Shown here one piece after another: positions 1-11,921 of a DNA stretch of 64,000 bases. Each line of letters starts with the position of its first letter. The stretch's first letter is position 1. The notes under the pieces were generated by a model. The model saw nothing but the letters and a program-made list of their open reading frames with translations. It had not been told where the DNA came from and did no database searches. Made by a program: the position numbers and the translations under genes. This DNA comes from Hygrocybe punicea. Taxonomy: Eukaryota > Basidiomycota > Agaricomycetes > Agaricales > Hygrophoraceae. Location of the stretch: positions 682,001 to 746,000 of the forward strand of contig OY744472.1 of assembly GCA_963556145.1 (NCBI GenBank). Reading direction: 5' to 3'.

Positions 1-22
1 CCATGAGCCATCCCCCTCCAAC

Positions 23-1630
23 TCAATTGGCCTTCTTGACACCTCTCCACGCAGCCATACCACCACCAGGGAGAACCCCACCAAGTCCAATCCCAAAGCT
101 TCCAAATGCCCCGCCAGCAGGACCAGCAGGACCAGCGGGACCAGTAGCACCAGCACTTACAGGGATAGGAACCTCAACGCTGGTATTGGCGTTGACAGTC
201 CCAGACCCACTGAAGGACTTGTTATGGGTGTGTCCACTCGCGCCACCCGTTGTCGACTGGGTGAAATTTGAGCGGTAGGAGGTGTTGGGTATTGCCTGAA
301 TGCTGATAAATTTGTTGGGAAGAGGGCGGTCTTCAGTGTTGAACTGTGGGGGATATCTATCAGCAACCGTTGGCGGGGGCGGACGGTGACCAAAACGAGA
401 CATACCTGAAACTCCAGGCCAATCCCATCTGCTTCGGAAACGTCCAGTAATTTCACTAGTTTCCTTCCAATTCCATTCAACCTCTCTATGTCGTCCTTGC
501 TCCTGGTCCACAATTGAATCCTGTCCACCTTGCTTCTCAAACTGACGACAGCCCCACAGATCTCGTCTCCGTCCTCAAGTTCCTCGCCTACCAAGGCCAT
601 CGCAAGCCAGCTCCAGCACCGATCCAACAATGTCGGATTATTCTTCATGGTCAAAACCCATTTCCCACCATTGGCATTCGCTTCGTCCTCCCACATGGGT
701 TTGATGCCTGACTTGAATAAGTGGTAGTTGGAGTTCTTTTCGAGCTTGGAGGGAGGTTTGAGCCAATTGAAGTACCGGCAGAACGACTCTACGGTATCGA
801 ATTCGCCAATCACAGTCAGACCGGCTTCGTACGCACCGGTATCGGGAGGGAGGGAAGAGTGAGGGCCATTCAGACCGTCGACGCTTGCGCTGGACGGTGG
901 CACTCCTGGCGTGAACGGAAATTTTGATTTCGTATCGTGATAAATAGTCCTGAATCGCAGAAAGTGTTAACACTTCCAGTGCTGCCGAGTAAGGGAGAGG
1001 GAAAATTAGGCTGATGACTGCGTACCATGGAAACTGTAAAGGATGCTCGGGCGCTTTCATTGCAATACCAGGTGTTTTTGGATCCTCAATCATCTCCGGT
1101 TCTGGTGGTTTGGAGGAACCATCAACGCTGAGAGCTCGAGCCTTGGCTAGCCGAGCCGTGATGACATCGAGGCTAGGAATATTCTTGTAGCCCATTGGTA
1201 CCTTCTTCTCTGGGGTGACCGACGACGACGTCTCCTGGTTAAGCTTTTCAAGTCTCTCTGAAGTGAGCGGGTCGCCCGGTGTTGTATTCTCGTTCGATGG
1301 GGTCGTCGATCGCGATCCTGATTGTCCTGCGACGGAAAGTGAAGACGGCGAGGTTGAACGGGTGCTAGGAGGGTTTACCGCAACGGAGTCTGAGGCCGAA
1401 GCGACGGTCGAAAGTGATGTTGTCGAGCCTGTTCGGAGAGCAGAAGTTGTGAGACGAGGACGCGCTGAGTTGGGGCCGCCACTGGTGTTGGTGTTGGTGT
1501 TGGTGGCGCCAGCGTTGTTCGGAATGCTGTGACTGTTGATACGAGCGGCGAGGGCGTTCAGGGAAGGCATGCGGCTGGAAGGCTTGGAGACATCTGGAGG
1601 GGACATCACAGGAACTGATGTCGAGCTCAT
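23..1630 (-). CDS. eIF4E-type mRNA cap-binding translation initiation factor
   Basis: Three exons on the minus strand, 1630-1026, 949-406 and 343-23, joined by GT..AG introns of 76 and 62 nt, give a continuous 489-residue protein from an ATG at 1630. Residues 1-195 are a Ser/Thr/Asn-rich, probably disordered leader. The eIF4E fold spans about 196-383: HPLQFPW at 196-202, NWLK at 263-266, the KPMWED cap-binding loop at 285-290, GGKWVL at 296-301, CWSWLAMALVGEE at 313-325, DEICGAVVSLR at 330-340 and IQLW at 346-349. Residues 384-489 are a Gly/Pro/Thr-rich tail. The Trp residues that stack on and position the cap are present, so m7G cap binding in the cytoplasm is the expected role. The protein is about twice the usual eIF4E length because of its extensions, as seen in fungal 4E/4EHP-like forms. 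Which paralogue class it belongs to cannot be told from sequence alone. Confidence 0.9.
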
Positions 1631-2125
1631 CGTGGCTTGGGAGCTGGATCACTCCTTTTTGGGAAATTCTCATTTCCTCCATTTATTTGCGAGGGCTATG
1701 CTTCTGCTTCTCATGATCAGCTAAGCTATGGCCTGCCATTAACCCTGGACGTCTGGACCATAATACCACAGTCGTACTCAACGACGAGCAGGCGCTTGGG
1801 AGTGGGCCGCCCTTTCAGAAAGACCATGAGAATATGCCGTATGTCGTGAGTAATTTATATAAATAATAAATACGTTTGACGTTTTTCACAGGCGAACAAT
1901 TTCAACAAACACTGCAATTGCGGGATCAACACCTTTTCTTTTCTTTTCTTCATTCCCGCCCGAGTTTAAATTTTGACCCCTCTTCTCCTCCCGTCGTTCG
2001 AGGTGAGCTTCCCGCCCATCTGTTATCCACTACTACCAAGCCATACAACTAGGTGCACCAAGTACCTCTCACAGCTCAGGAGTTATTTGACTGTTGCCAA
2101 GACACCCCACTCTCGTTCATTTCAA
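1631..2125. promoter_or_regulatory. Divergent intergenic region between eIF4E and laccase
   Basis: This 495-base spacer lies between two genes transcribed away from each other, so it should hold both promoters. An AT-rich TATA-like stretch, TTTATATAAATA, occurs at 1854-1866. A pyrimidine-rich run (CTTTTCTTTTCTTTTC) lies at about 1932-1950 and is oriented toward the laccase. No other regulatory site can be supported. Confidence 0.35.
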
Positions 2126-4778
2126 ATGCGTCTCCTGGCACCCATTTTCTGCACCCTTGTTGTATTATTGCCCAAGGCTCTTGGCCTCGGTCCAATCACT
2201 GATCTCAACATTGTGAACAAGATCGTCTCTCCAGATGGATTTTCCCGCTCGTACATCCTTCACATTATCATTATGTCGTATCATTTCTAATCACAGTGCG
2301 ACAGGGCTGTAGTAGCTGGAGGAACGCTTCCTGGGCCCCTAATTACAGGAAAGCTGGTGAGGACAGTTCACTGTCTTGCTGTGGTGCATTTATAAATGTT
2401 ATGTATGTCACGAATACGCAGGGTTCCCGCTTCCAGATAAATGTCATCAATCAGCTCCAGGACAACACGATGGTTCGAAGCACGTCGATTGTAGGTTGCG
2501 GGTCCCCTTTCACAGTGACGCTGTATATCTCATTATCACCTTCACAGCACTGGCATGGCTTTTTCCAAAACATGTCTCCTTGGGACGACGGTCCTGCATT
2601 TGTGACACAATGTCCAATAGCAGCCAATCATTCATTCCTTTATGACTTCACCATTTCAAGCCAAGCAGGCACCTATTGGTACCACTCTCATTTATCTAAC
2701 CAATATTGTGATGGTCTTCGCGGTCCAATTGTCATTTATGACCCTGGCGATCCCATGAGGAGTATGTACGACATCGATGATGGTTTGTACACTTTTTCAT
2801 CCAAGTTGTTATTACAACACGTCTCATTCATATCCTCCAGCAACGACGATCATATCTGTCATGGATTGGTATTTCTTCCGGTATCGACAGCGTCTTCTAG
2901 TTCCTCATATTGCACTCTTCTAGGTACCACGTACCATCTCCCGCAGAAGGCCGCACACCTAACCAGTACGTTATCAACTTTTTGTGCTTACATGACTTCA
3001 ACGGACTGAAATCTGGTTGACAGAACACCAGCCGCATCTACCTTAATTAACGGTTTGGGACGCTATGTGGGTGGGCCTCAATCTGATCTGGCAGTCATCA
3101 CTGTCCAACCTGGCAAACGGTACGTTTCCCCTTTACTCCATCATCCATATCGCGTAACTTCACGAATGGTAGATACCGCTTCCGTATTATCAATATGTCC
3201 TGCGAACCTGACTACGTATTCGCGATCGATGGGCATACGTTTACCATCATCGAAGTGGACGGCGTTCTCCACCAGCCCCTAGTGGTGGATTCCATAGACA
3301 TTTTCGCTGGTGTGTCAACGTTGCCAGTCTTTGCGTGAAAACCCTTTTGACCTTTAAATTTTGATACAAGGCCAAAGATATTCTTTCATTGTGCGCATCC
3401 TCCCTTGGTGGAGGCAAGACCGGTCACTTACTCGTTTTGTTACGTGTGTGAAATCCTAGCTCGAAGCCAATCAGCCCGTCGACAATTACTGTACATATTC
3501 CCAGTCGCCTTCTTCATGATTAACTTTAACCCAATATTTTCTTTGGCAGGGGTTCGCGCTAACCCAAGTGTGGGCAGCACCGGGTTCAATGGTGGGATCA
3601 ACTCGGCTATCTTGCGATACAGTGGTGCCAATGTTGCTGATCCTACAACAACGCAAACCCCAAGCACGAATCCGCTGTCCGAAGGCAATCTTCACGTGAG
3701 TCACCCACCACATTTGTCATTTCTCAACCTTGACCTCTTTTTTTTTTCCTTTTCCGCCGAAGCCTGTTTCCAACGCTGCAGTTGTGCGCTTTTCTTTCTT
3801 GCGGACTTTTGGTCAAAAGGTCCCTAATCATTAGCGTGTGAATAGCCCGGGACTCCTGTATTGGGAGGAGCTGATATAGTCATGAATTTATTGCTCGGTT
3901 TTGTAAGTTCCCGTTCTGATCTTCCTCTCCTAGCTGCTTCATTTTCGAATGCCAGGATTTCGCCAAGGACAACTTCCAAATAAATGGAGCGACTTTTGTC
4001 CCGCCCTCTGTCCCAGTGCTGCTTCAGATCCTTAGTGGGGCCCAACGCGCACAGGATCTCTTGCCCTCCGGGTCGGTCTATACACTCCCCAAAGGGAAAG
4101 TCGTGGAGCTGTCGATCCCCAGTGGAGTTCTTGGTGGACATGTAAGCAACTAGTTTATTTTCGCACATCTGCAATGTCGTTGTTGACCTTGTTTCTCCCA
4201 CGCATCGGTAGCATCCATTCCACTTACACGGCGTCAGTGCTTTCACGTGGCAATAGATATTGTTTAGAAAAATCTCTGACAAACAGTTTCTTTTACGCAG
4301 CACAACTTCTATGTCATCCGCAGTGCTGGCAACCCGCATTACAATTTCGTTAATCCTCCTATTCGTGACGTCGTGAACATCGGTGGATCAGGTGATAATG
4401 TGACTGTGCGATTCGTAACGGATAATGCGGGGCCGTGGATGTTGCATTGGTATGCTGTTCTTTCTCTATGGCTCTCACTCGTTCACAATGTAATCCGCAC
4501 AGCCACATTGACTGGCATCTCCAAGCGCAAGTGTTCCATTCTCTTCCCTCTGCCGGTTTATCAATTGATGTACTTTCCGTAGCGGACTTGCCATTGTATT
4601 CGCCGAAGACCTGAAAGGCACGGTTGCCAAAAACCCAGGTATCCCGGGTATGATAAATTAATTTACTTGTGTTTTTCTTACCCAAGTAAATCATCTCTGA
4701 TGGATCAATGTTTTTCCTGCAGATGCGTGGCGACAGCTGTGCCCTATTTACAACAGCCTTGATCCATCGCAAATGTAG
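2126..4778 (+). CDS. Laccase (secreted multicopper phenol oxidase), intact, 19 exons
   Basis: Exons 2126-2250, 2305-2356, 2422-2490, 2548-2782, 2841-2868, 2924-2965, 3024-3119, 3173-3309, 3371-3390, 3460-3490, 3550-3695, 3763-3783, 3846-3902, 3956-4141, 4212-4232, 4301-4449, 4503-4526, 4583-4638 and 4723-4778 join into a 516-residue ORF without a stop. Residues 1-20 are a signal peptide ([15 protein letters not shown]...). Copper signatures: L1 HWHGFF at 83-88, L2 WYHSHL at 126-131, L3 HPFHLHG at 416-422 and L4 HCHIDWHL at 471-478. Cys472 is the T1 ligand and Leu482 sits at the T1 axial position. Family knowledge: one-electron oxidation of phenols with reduction of O2 to water, acting outside the cell in lignin turnover, pigment or detoxification. 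Several exons are only 20-31 nt. The intron at 4527-4582 is of GC-AG type (GCAAGT donor). In any single frame the gene looks broken, but splicing restores it fully. Confidence 0.95.
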
Positions 4779-5019
4779 GTTTCGGACTTGGCCTTGTTGG
4801 TATTCGTGATAACTTCGACCATGGACAAATTCTTCGGTTTACATTCTTTTAAGCCCTGACTCCTTTGCAAGTAGATATTGCCATTCCTTTTGTTGTCGTG
4901 TTTGCCTGCCTCGGTCGATTATTTCACGACTGATGTGTCCATTCCTTTATTGACATACAATACCCATAATACGAATATAGAGTTTATGACAGCACACAGT
5001 CCAAATTTCTCAATTGAAA

Positions 5020-5370
5020 AAAAAATGCTGCAAGTGTAAAAATGTGCACAAAAAATCCTCATCTGTCTCCTGAGTGGAATTTTCAGTGCTGAATCTTGTA
5101 TCTCATGAAATACTGCATGGATTGAGATGGTTATAGAGGGAAAGTTGTACTATTCTTTAAGGGCTACATACTGCTGTAATTATATTTGGACAATATCCAG
5201 TTTATGGTGAGCTGTAAAATGGTATTATCAAATTATGCTGTCAGATGAAGTCCTATGAAGAAGATTGTAGGGAGAAACTTGTTTAGTTTTTCAAGGGCTA
5301 GAAGTCCATATACCATGTTTTCCTTTGTTTTTGTCCTTTGGGCCAATATTGCCTGTAATTCCTTTTATAT
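5020..5370 (+). repeat. Dispersed AT-rich repeat, copy 1
   Basis: The 4779-5525 stretch has no gene. About 5080-5370 is a diverged copy of a repeat found again at 37760-38050 (+), 38060-38240 (-) and 38390-38620 (-). Shared landmarks are CTATGAAGAAGATTGTA, followed by GGAGAAA..TTGTT, CAAGGGCTAG and a tail with TTTTTGTCCTTTGGGCC. The rest of 4779-5525 looks like plain AT-rich spacer downstream of the laccase. Confidence 0.7.
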
Positions 5371-6169
5371 CTATTTACAATCAATAACATATGATAACAT
5401 ACCCTGATCATAACTCATAACAACTTGTAACCAACTCTTGACTCGACTTCATGTTGTTGTCTTTCATCTTTCTCAAGTAAGGTTCAAGTTCACAAAGAAA
5501 AGCCTGCTTATTTGTTATTTGTTAGATGAGTGACAAACATTTCTGCGACTGTCCCCAGTACTGCGGTGGGACACTACTAGAAGTCTCCCAGATGATGTAC
5601 TTCAACCACGCACCTTACTGCTGCACACATATCCGCTATACACTTGACATATTTCTTACCCACACCATTGACCCAGGACCTGGAGGATGTGGACCTGATC
5701 ATTGTGAGGCTGCAGATAACGATGAGGGCAAGGACAAGGATGAGGGTGAGGATGAGAGTGAAGATGGTCATTCCATTGCCAATGTAGAAGTGCCCAATAA
5801 CCTTGATGTGCCGCCAGACGATATCCGTGACGACTTTGATGAGCTTTACTTTGATCCCAGACCTGTACCGCCTCCATGAGCTGATATCACATGGCTCGAA
5901 TGACATTGAAGACCTTTATGTTGATCCATTGCCACAAGAGGACTTGGATGAAGGTGGCAGGGATGCATCAGATGGCCATGCAGTACACACAGTAAGTTTT
6001 TCTAATTTATTCCTTTTTCTATCTAAATTCTTTCAGGAGCCGCAGGAACACTAGTGATGTGCCTGGCCCAGCCTCAGGCCGTGAGCCCAGCCAAGCCAGG
6101 CCAAAATAGGCTGGGCCTAGCCAGGCCAAAGTCACAGCCTGTGATGGCTTTTGGCCTGGCCCAAGATCT

Positions 6170-6583
6170 TAGTGTTGCCGAAGTTCAGTTCGGTCCGGTT
6201 CTGACCCTTTTTGGCGGAACCGCGAACCGAACTTCGGGTCCGGTTTGGCCCTGTGCCAAACCGGAACCCAGACAGCATCGAACCGTCTCTCTGCGTTCGG
6301 TCTGGGTTCAGACGCGGTCTGAACCCCGGACCGAGGTGGGCTCACCCCATGAGCTCTGTTCTCCTCGCGAATGGCATAGTGTTGCCGAAGTTCAGTTCGG
6401 TCCGGTTCCGACCCTTTTTGGCGGAACCGCGAACTGAACTTCGGGTCCGGTTTGGCGCATGGCCAAACCTGGACCCGGACAGCATTGAACCGTTTCTCCG
6501 CGTTCGGTCTGGGTTCAGACGCGGTCTGAACCCCGGACCGAAGTGGGCTCACCCCATGAGCTCCGTTCTCCTCGCGAATGGCA
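6170..6583 (+). repeat. Tandem duplication of the element's left end (2 x about 207 bp)
   Basis: 6170-6376 and 6377-6583 are near-identical, each starting TAGTGTTGCCGAAG and ending with CTCCTCGCGAATGGCA. The whole terminal inverted repeat is therefore present twice in tandem at the left end, so the element has two possible left boundaries. Confidence 0.85.
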
Positions 6584-6639
6584 GGCACGTATCAATCGAT
6601 ACGGCGCTACACTTCGCGAGGTAGTTGGGCTGCGGGGGA

Positions 6640-7060
6640 GCCGTCCGGCGCTGCTGCTGCCGCCGCTGTCACTGCTGCCGTTGCTGCCGCTGCCGGCGCT
6701 GCTGCTGCTGCTGTCGCCGTTGCTGCTGCCACTGCTGCTGCTGCTGTCGTGGCCGTTGCTGCTGCCGCTGTTTCTGCTGCCGCCGTTGCTGCTGTTGCTG
6801 TTGCTGCTGCTGCCGGCATTGCTGCTGCTGCTGGCCGTCATAGTTGTGGTTGCCGTTGTTGTTGCCGCCGCTGGTGGTGATGTTGGATGGCTTTGGCTGT
6901 TGCCGCTGCCGCTGCTGCTGCTGCTGCTGCCGTTGCTGCCGGCGCTGCTGCTTCCGCTGTTGCTGCTGCTGCTGGCCGTTGCCATTGTCGTTGCCTGGTT
7001 GCCGTTGCCTTTGCCGTTGCCTTTGCCGCCGCTGGTGGTGGTGGTGGTGGTGGTGGTGTT
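6640..7060. repeat. GCN/CTG trinucleotide low-complexity tract
   Basis: A 420-base stretch is almost entirely GCTGCTGCC/GTTGCTGCC triplets, ending with a (GGT)n run at about 7029-7055. All frames on both strands stay open and encode poly-Leu, Ala, Cys, Gln or Ser, which argues against a real protein. Similar tracts occur at 27250-27740 and 29650-30110. Confidence 0.9.
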
Positions 7061-7896
7061 GCGGCTGCCCCGCGTCCGTTGGCATTGCGTTGGCGTTGGC
7101 ATTCATCTTGTGCCAATGTGGTTGCGATGTGGTCGCAGTCGAGTTGCCTGTCGCAAATAACATTAGTAAAGTTAAGAAAAAATCGAAACATACCTTGATG
7201 AACACAACACAAATTGTGTTGTGTTCAACCCGCGTTGATGTTGCTGTGTTGCGTGAAAGGTCACGGCCGGTCACATGATGCCGTTTAACACGAAATAGTA
7301 AGTAAAGAAATACGAAAAACAAATGAAATCAATACCTTAAAAATATCCGCGTTCGCGGTTTGAACGCGGTTTGGAGCCGTTCAGGAAATCCGGCAGGCCT
7401 TGAAACCCAGAACTGAACCCGCGGTCCGGTTCAGCACTTGGCTGAACTTAGACCGAACTTAGGGTTCGGTTCGGGGTTTGAACCGGGTTCGGCTAGGTTT
7501 GGAACCGAACTACGGCAACACTACAAGATCTCAAAAGCCAGAGCCAAGCCATCAGGCCGCGGCTTTTGTAGGATTAGGAAACCTTATTCAGACGATTTTC
7601 AGTGTTCTGCCGAGTCATGGGCTTCGATGATGTTTCACCTCTCAACACCTACGCTAAATGTTCAATGTTCAACCATGACACATGTCGTGCTGCTTTATTT
7701 CCTTCCTCGGTTCTCTGATGTCTCCCAGTGCCCACTCGATGTTCAATCATTCAACCATAACACTCATTCTGAATTCAACATCCTCAAGTTTCTAATAAGT
7801 CCTTTTTTGCCCACCTTCAGACAACCGTCGGCCTATATATGTGAGTGTTCCAGTCCCTGTGTTATCGATTTGCATAGTATTCAACTCACAGCAAAT

Positions 7897-10800
7897 ATGT
7901 CCACACTTGCAGGCATCCAGTGTCTTGTTAAAGAAATTGCAACACTTTCGAACGGTCTCCCACCATCAGTTCACAATGGAACAAAGGACGACAAGATCTG
8001 GCATGTCATGAATGGCCAGGAAGGCAAGATAGCTTTCGAGACCTTCAACAAGTGATTTGATGCTATGTTCGTGGAGGAACTGCACTCTCCCGATGGCCGT
8101 CTGCTTCACATTCACTGGGGCAAGCTCGGAATGGGCCTCATCTGCTCATACCTATCGAAAACCAACTGGACTGCCGATTTTGCTCTTGACCTTGTCGAGA
8201 TCAAACTTTTGCGTCTCACAACAGAACTCACAATCCTTTGGTACATATACGAAATTTCTAGCTCTACATATACTGACAGAGATGCAGAAGATCGGATACA
8301 GATCAGTCCACTCACACCTGACCAACGCGCAATGTGGAACTCACCTCAAAACTGAGGGATACTGACAATGCCAAACAGGCACGGCTCTCTTTCCAATGCA
8401 AGGCCATGCAAGATTTTCACAAACGCCAGGCACAAGAGGCCCAAGTTCTTGCAGCAGCCACTCATTTCTTGCAATCTCCTTCTGTTTCTCCCCCCCCACA
8501 ACGCGCCATCAATACCTCGGAGGCTAAGCATGCACTTAGCACCATTGATGCCAAGACTGATGATGGAGATCAGGCTGAAGAATGCGACGAGCAACCTAGA
8601 CCATGTAAGTACATTGCATCTCTTTGTGAACAGCCTATGAATCTGACTTATCATTTTGCAGCCAAAAGGAAACACCTCGGAGCACTCGCAACTGATGCTG
8701 CTGCACCTTCACAACGCAAGCGCACAATATCAGTTACCATAGAGGATGACAGTGAGGATGAGGCTGATGAACAGTCAGCACAAAGTTTGTTTTCACTTAC
8801 CTGCCTTGTCCTTGTTCAGTTCTGACTACCATTAACAGCAAAGAAGAAATGTGCAACTCTAGGGAATCCGGTTGATGTCGACGAGGATGGGTTTCTTCTT
8901 GATGTAGAGGTGCAGGAAATCCACAAGGATGCACCAACATGCGAAGACAAATGGCGTGATGTCAATCCTTTTTTCCACCCTCCCGTACTCAAGGATGTCA
9001 ATGGGAAAACAAAGAAATATCGTTGCTGCAAAAGCTGCTCGTATGTGTCCTACTCTTCAATCTTGTTCTTCTCCGTTAAAATTCCTATAGAAATAAGAAG
9101 CGTTTGGTTGATGAAGTGACCAAGTGACCATGTTACGTCGCCATCTGGAGGCCAATCCTTCAGTGAGTACCTTGCCCCATTTTCTGCCTTCTTGATTCTG
9201 ATAATTTGAGTCCCTTGTCAGGGAAAATATTGCAAATGGGCTGAAAGTGTCAACTTTGAATCAAAACTCCCAGGTGACATTAAGAAATGCAAGGCCACTG
9301 CAGATCAAGCTACTCATACATTAGACCGTGACCTCAGAGAGCAAAAACTCTTGGAATGTGTTATACCCTACTTGCACAAGTTTTTCCGTCAAGCGGTGAT
9401 TGAATGGTTAGTGGCAACTGACCAGGTAAGTAATTTCACTCAGTGCTCAATCTCATGCTACTACCTTCCCACTCTATAGCCCATAGAAGCCCTCGAGCAT
9501 CCCAAATTCAAGGAAATGATCGACATTGCATCTCATGCCACGAATGGTGTCAAGATCCCTGGCCACAAAGCAACACGAGCAGAAATCAAGCGTGTATTCA
9601 AGGATCATCTCACCAAGCTAAAGACACGACTCAATGTAAGTCCCCACTCTTTTGGTGTTGCTGCATGCTCATTTTACAATAGGGTCCATCCGTCACTGGC
9701 GAAGTGAATCTTACATGTGATGCATGGCAAGCTAACAATGCGGATGGATACTTTGCTGTGACGGGCCATTGGATTGAAGAGACGACACCCACCGAGTGGC
9801 AAATGAAAAGTGCCCTCCTTGGCATCACTCGGCTTAATAATGCACACAACAGCCAACCCCTTGGTCAAGCGCTCTTTAAGATTGCCAAGTGAGTGGGCAT
9901 TCAGAACAAGGTATATTAGGTATGGAGTACACCTGTCCAATCTCAATGTTCACCATACAGATCGGCCATGTAACTTACGACAACGCATCCAACAATTCTA
10001 CCATGATGAAAGAGTTTGTGTCATGACTGCAGACTGCAACTGGGAAGAAGTACAACTGGCACCAGAGAAAAGTCAAGTATGCCTTCATTTTTTTTCATGC
10101 TTTTTCATACTTTTCACAGGTTAAACAGCTGTCTTGCGCATGTAATCAACTTGGCGACCCAAGCTCTCATCTCGACATACAGCAAGTCCCCACATTTTGA
10201 TCCGAAGAATCCAGATACACATGTCTTGGTAAATCGGGATGAGGTGGGTTTGGTAAGGGTGATTGTAGTCAAGGTACGTGTTTATGTCTTGTTCATTGAT
10301 TATTGCTAGGGCACCATCACATGGAAATTTATTTCAGGAACGATCTTCTTCCAAACACAAGGCAATGTGGAAAACTATTCAAAGCAAGGCCCACATCGCA
10401 AACCCTGTGCAACTCATCCTCGACATGAAAGTGCGGTGGTTGTCCACATAACTCATGTTGCACAGGGCCAAGCAAAAGAAAGAGTGTGTTGACAATTTTG
10501 TTGATGAATTGCGTTATGAAGAAACCGACTCCTCAAAGCGTGACAAAATCAGCGAGCTCAAACTAGATCAGGAGGAATGGACACGAGTTGGCTTATTCCT
10601 GGGGCTACTGAGTGTATGTTTGAGTCTTTGTTTTGTTTCAATATCTGACACTTCTCTCGCACGCTGACAACGCACAGCAATCATTTTCATCTGAGCAAGT
10701 TTCGACCCTTCACCTTGCTATTCCAGCACTCGAGGCACTTCACAAAGCATGGTCAACTTGTGCTGAGCAACCAAAATATAAGCCATTCGTTGCTGCCCTC

Positions 10801-11654
10801 AAGGCGGCATATACAAAGGTTGATGAATACTATGACAAGACAACTAATTCCCCTGCGTACATCATGGCCATGAGTATGGGCATGTTCGTATCAGCAGCAT
10901 CAGCTAACACAATTGTTAGTCCTGAATCCAAAGGAGAAACTGAGCTATTTCAAGAAGCATTGGCTGCTGGAACTCCAGGAAGAAGTGATGACATGTGCCG
11001 AAGAATAATGGTCCGAAAATCAACAAGTTGAGGAATTCTAAGAAGCAAAAAGGGTTGCATGTTTTGCTGCACGAGCTCAGTGATGATGAGGACACAGCTC
11101 CCGAGACGGCTCCCAATCTGACTGAAGATCAGAGCCGGCCCTGGTTGTGGCACTTCTGTGCGTACACTGATGTTCTTGAGCAAGTCCCAGAGGGTTGGTC
11201 TGCAATTAAGTGGTGGGGAGTGAGTATCTAAACATTCAACATTTTGACAACCAACTAAACTTTGAAGGTTAATGCCCAGCATTATCATCCTGCCTGGGCC
11301 TCCCTGGCTCGTGATTACCTGTCTATTATGTCGTCTTCCATGTCAAGCAAGTGAGCCTTCTCACAAGGCGGAATAACTATTAGCAAGCGCTGAAATCATC
11401 TCAAAGGCGACATTGTCGAGGCTTTGCAGATTGTTAAGTGTGCAGTCCGACATGACCTACTCTTTCGTGAACCAGCTCCTTCCACAATACTCAAAGAAGA
11501 AATCAATGAGGATGTTGAGGGCTATGATGAAGGCCTCGAGAATGAAGGGGAGCAGTCTGAGAGTGATGAGCGGGGTTGGGATGATATGCTTATTGAGGAT
11601 GATGATGATTTTGCTATGGAGACTGACACTGATGGTGACCAATTGATTACATAG
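7897..11654 (+). pseudogene. hAT transposase, degenerate
   Basis: Spliced blocks read in order: an N-terminal region from the ATG at 7897 (GKLGMGL near 8130), a Ser/Pro/acidic linker, and a BED-type zinc finger (CCKSC near 9030, RRHLE near 9135, GKYCKW near 9225). The catalytic core follows (LTCDAWQ near 9711, TYDNASNN near 9972, CLAHVINLATQAL near 10130), then the C-terminal dimerisation region (WASLARDYLSIMSSSMSS..AFSQGGITISKR near 11290-11393). Inactivating changes include TGA at 8053, TAA near 10450, stops near 11008-11040, and TGA at 11352 and 11391, the last two inside the conserved dimerisation motif. An 8-bp direct duplication at 9114-9129 also breaks the frame in the zinc finger. The element cannot encode an active enzyme. 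Confidence 0.85.
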
Positions 11655-11921
11655 ATTGTATGACATTTTACATACAAAAGCCCCGGCTTTGCCAAAGCCA
11701 AGCCAGGGCCAGAGTGACTAGAAAGCCAAAGCCACCTCAGGCTGGGCCAAAGCCACGGCTTTCAGGCCAAGCCGGGCTGGAACATCACTAAGGAACACCT
11801 ACCTGACCCAGGTAGTCTGGCCGATGCCAATCCCATGGATGAAGTCGAAGCTCCAGAACTCCCTCAAGCTCAGGAACATCCAGATCTGGTCTTTCAACCT
11901 GCTACACTGGATGATCTTAAC

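Larger units (their letters stand above)
6170..7523. mobile_element. Nested non-autonomous hAT-like element with TAGTGTTGCC ends
   Basis: A perfect 8-bp target duplication CAAGATCT (6162-6169 and 7524-7531) brackets a 1354-bp element. It starts TAGTGTTGCCGAAG and ends CTACGGCAACACTA. Both ends carry clusters of GGACCG/GAACCGAAC subterminal repeats. The centre (6640-7060) is a long GCN trinucleotide tract, followed by unique sequence to about 7340. There is no transposase; ORFs through the trinucleotide tract are composition artefacts. The same end sequence and 8-bp duplication recur at 34068-34296 and 55090-58057. Confidence 0.9.
6052..11790 (+). mobile_element. hAT-superfamily DNA transposon inserted in the Tnp2 gene
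   Basis: The element is flanked by a perfect 8-bp target duplication AGGAACAC (6044-6051 and 11791-11798). It starts TAGTGATGTGCCTGGCCC and ends with the inverted, slightly diverged GGGCTGGAACATCACTA. Subterminal DNA at both ends is rich in GGCC/CCAGGCC motifs. Removing the element and one duplication copy rejoins the Tnp2 frame across ...QEH and LPDP.... It contains a degenerate hAT transposase (7897-11654) and a second, nested element at 6170-7523. Total length is 5739 bp, about 4.4 kb without the nested insert. Confidence 0.92.

Noticed and set aside
2296..4582. Laccase first looked like a pseudogene broken into many frames
   Set aside because: Placing 18 short introns, one of GC-AG type, restores a 516-residue frame with all four copper signatures.
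6515..7322. Six long overlapping ORFs encoding poly-Gln, Ala, Ser, Leu or Cys
   Set aside because: They arise from a GCN triplet tract that keeps all frames open on both strands; there is no start context, no domain, and the tract lies in the middle of a non-autonomous element.
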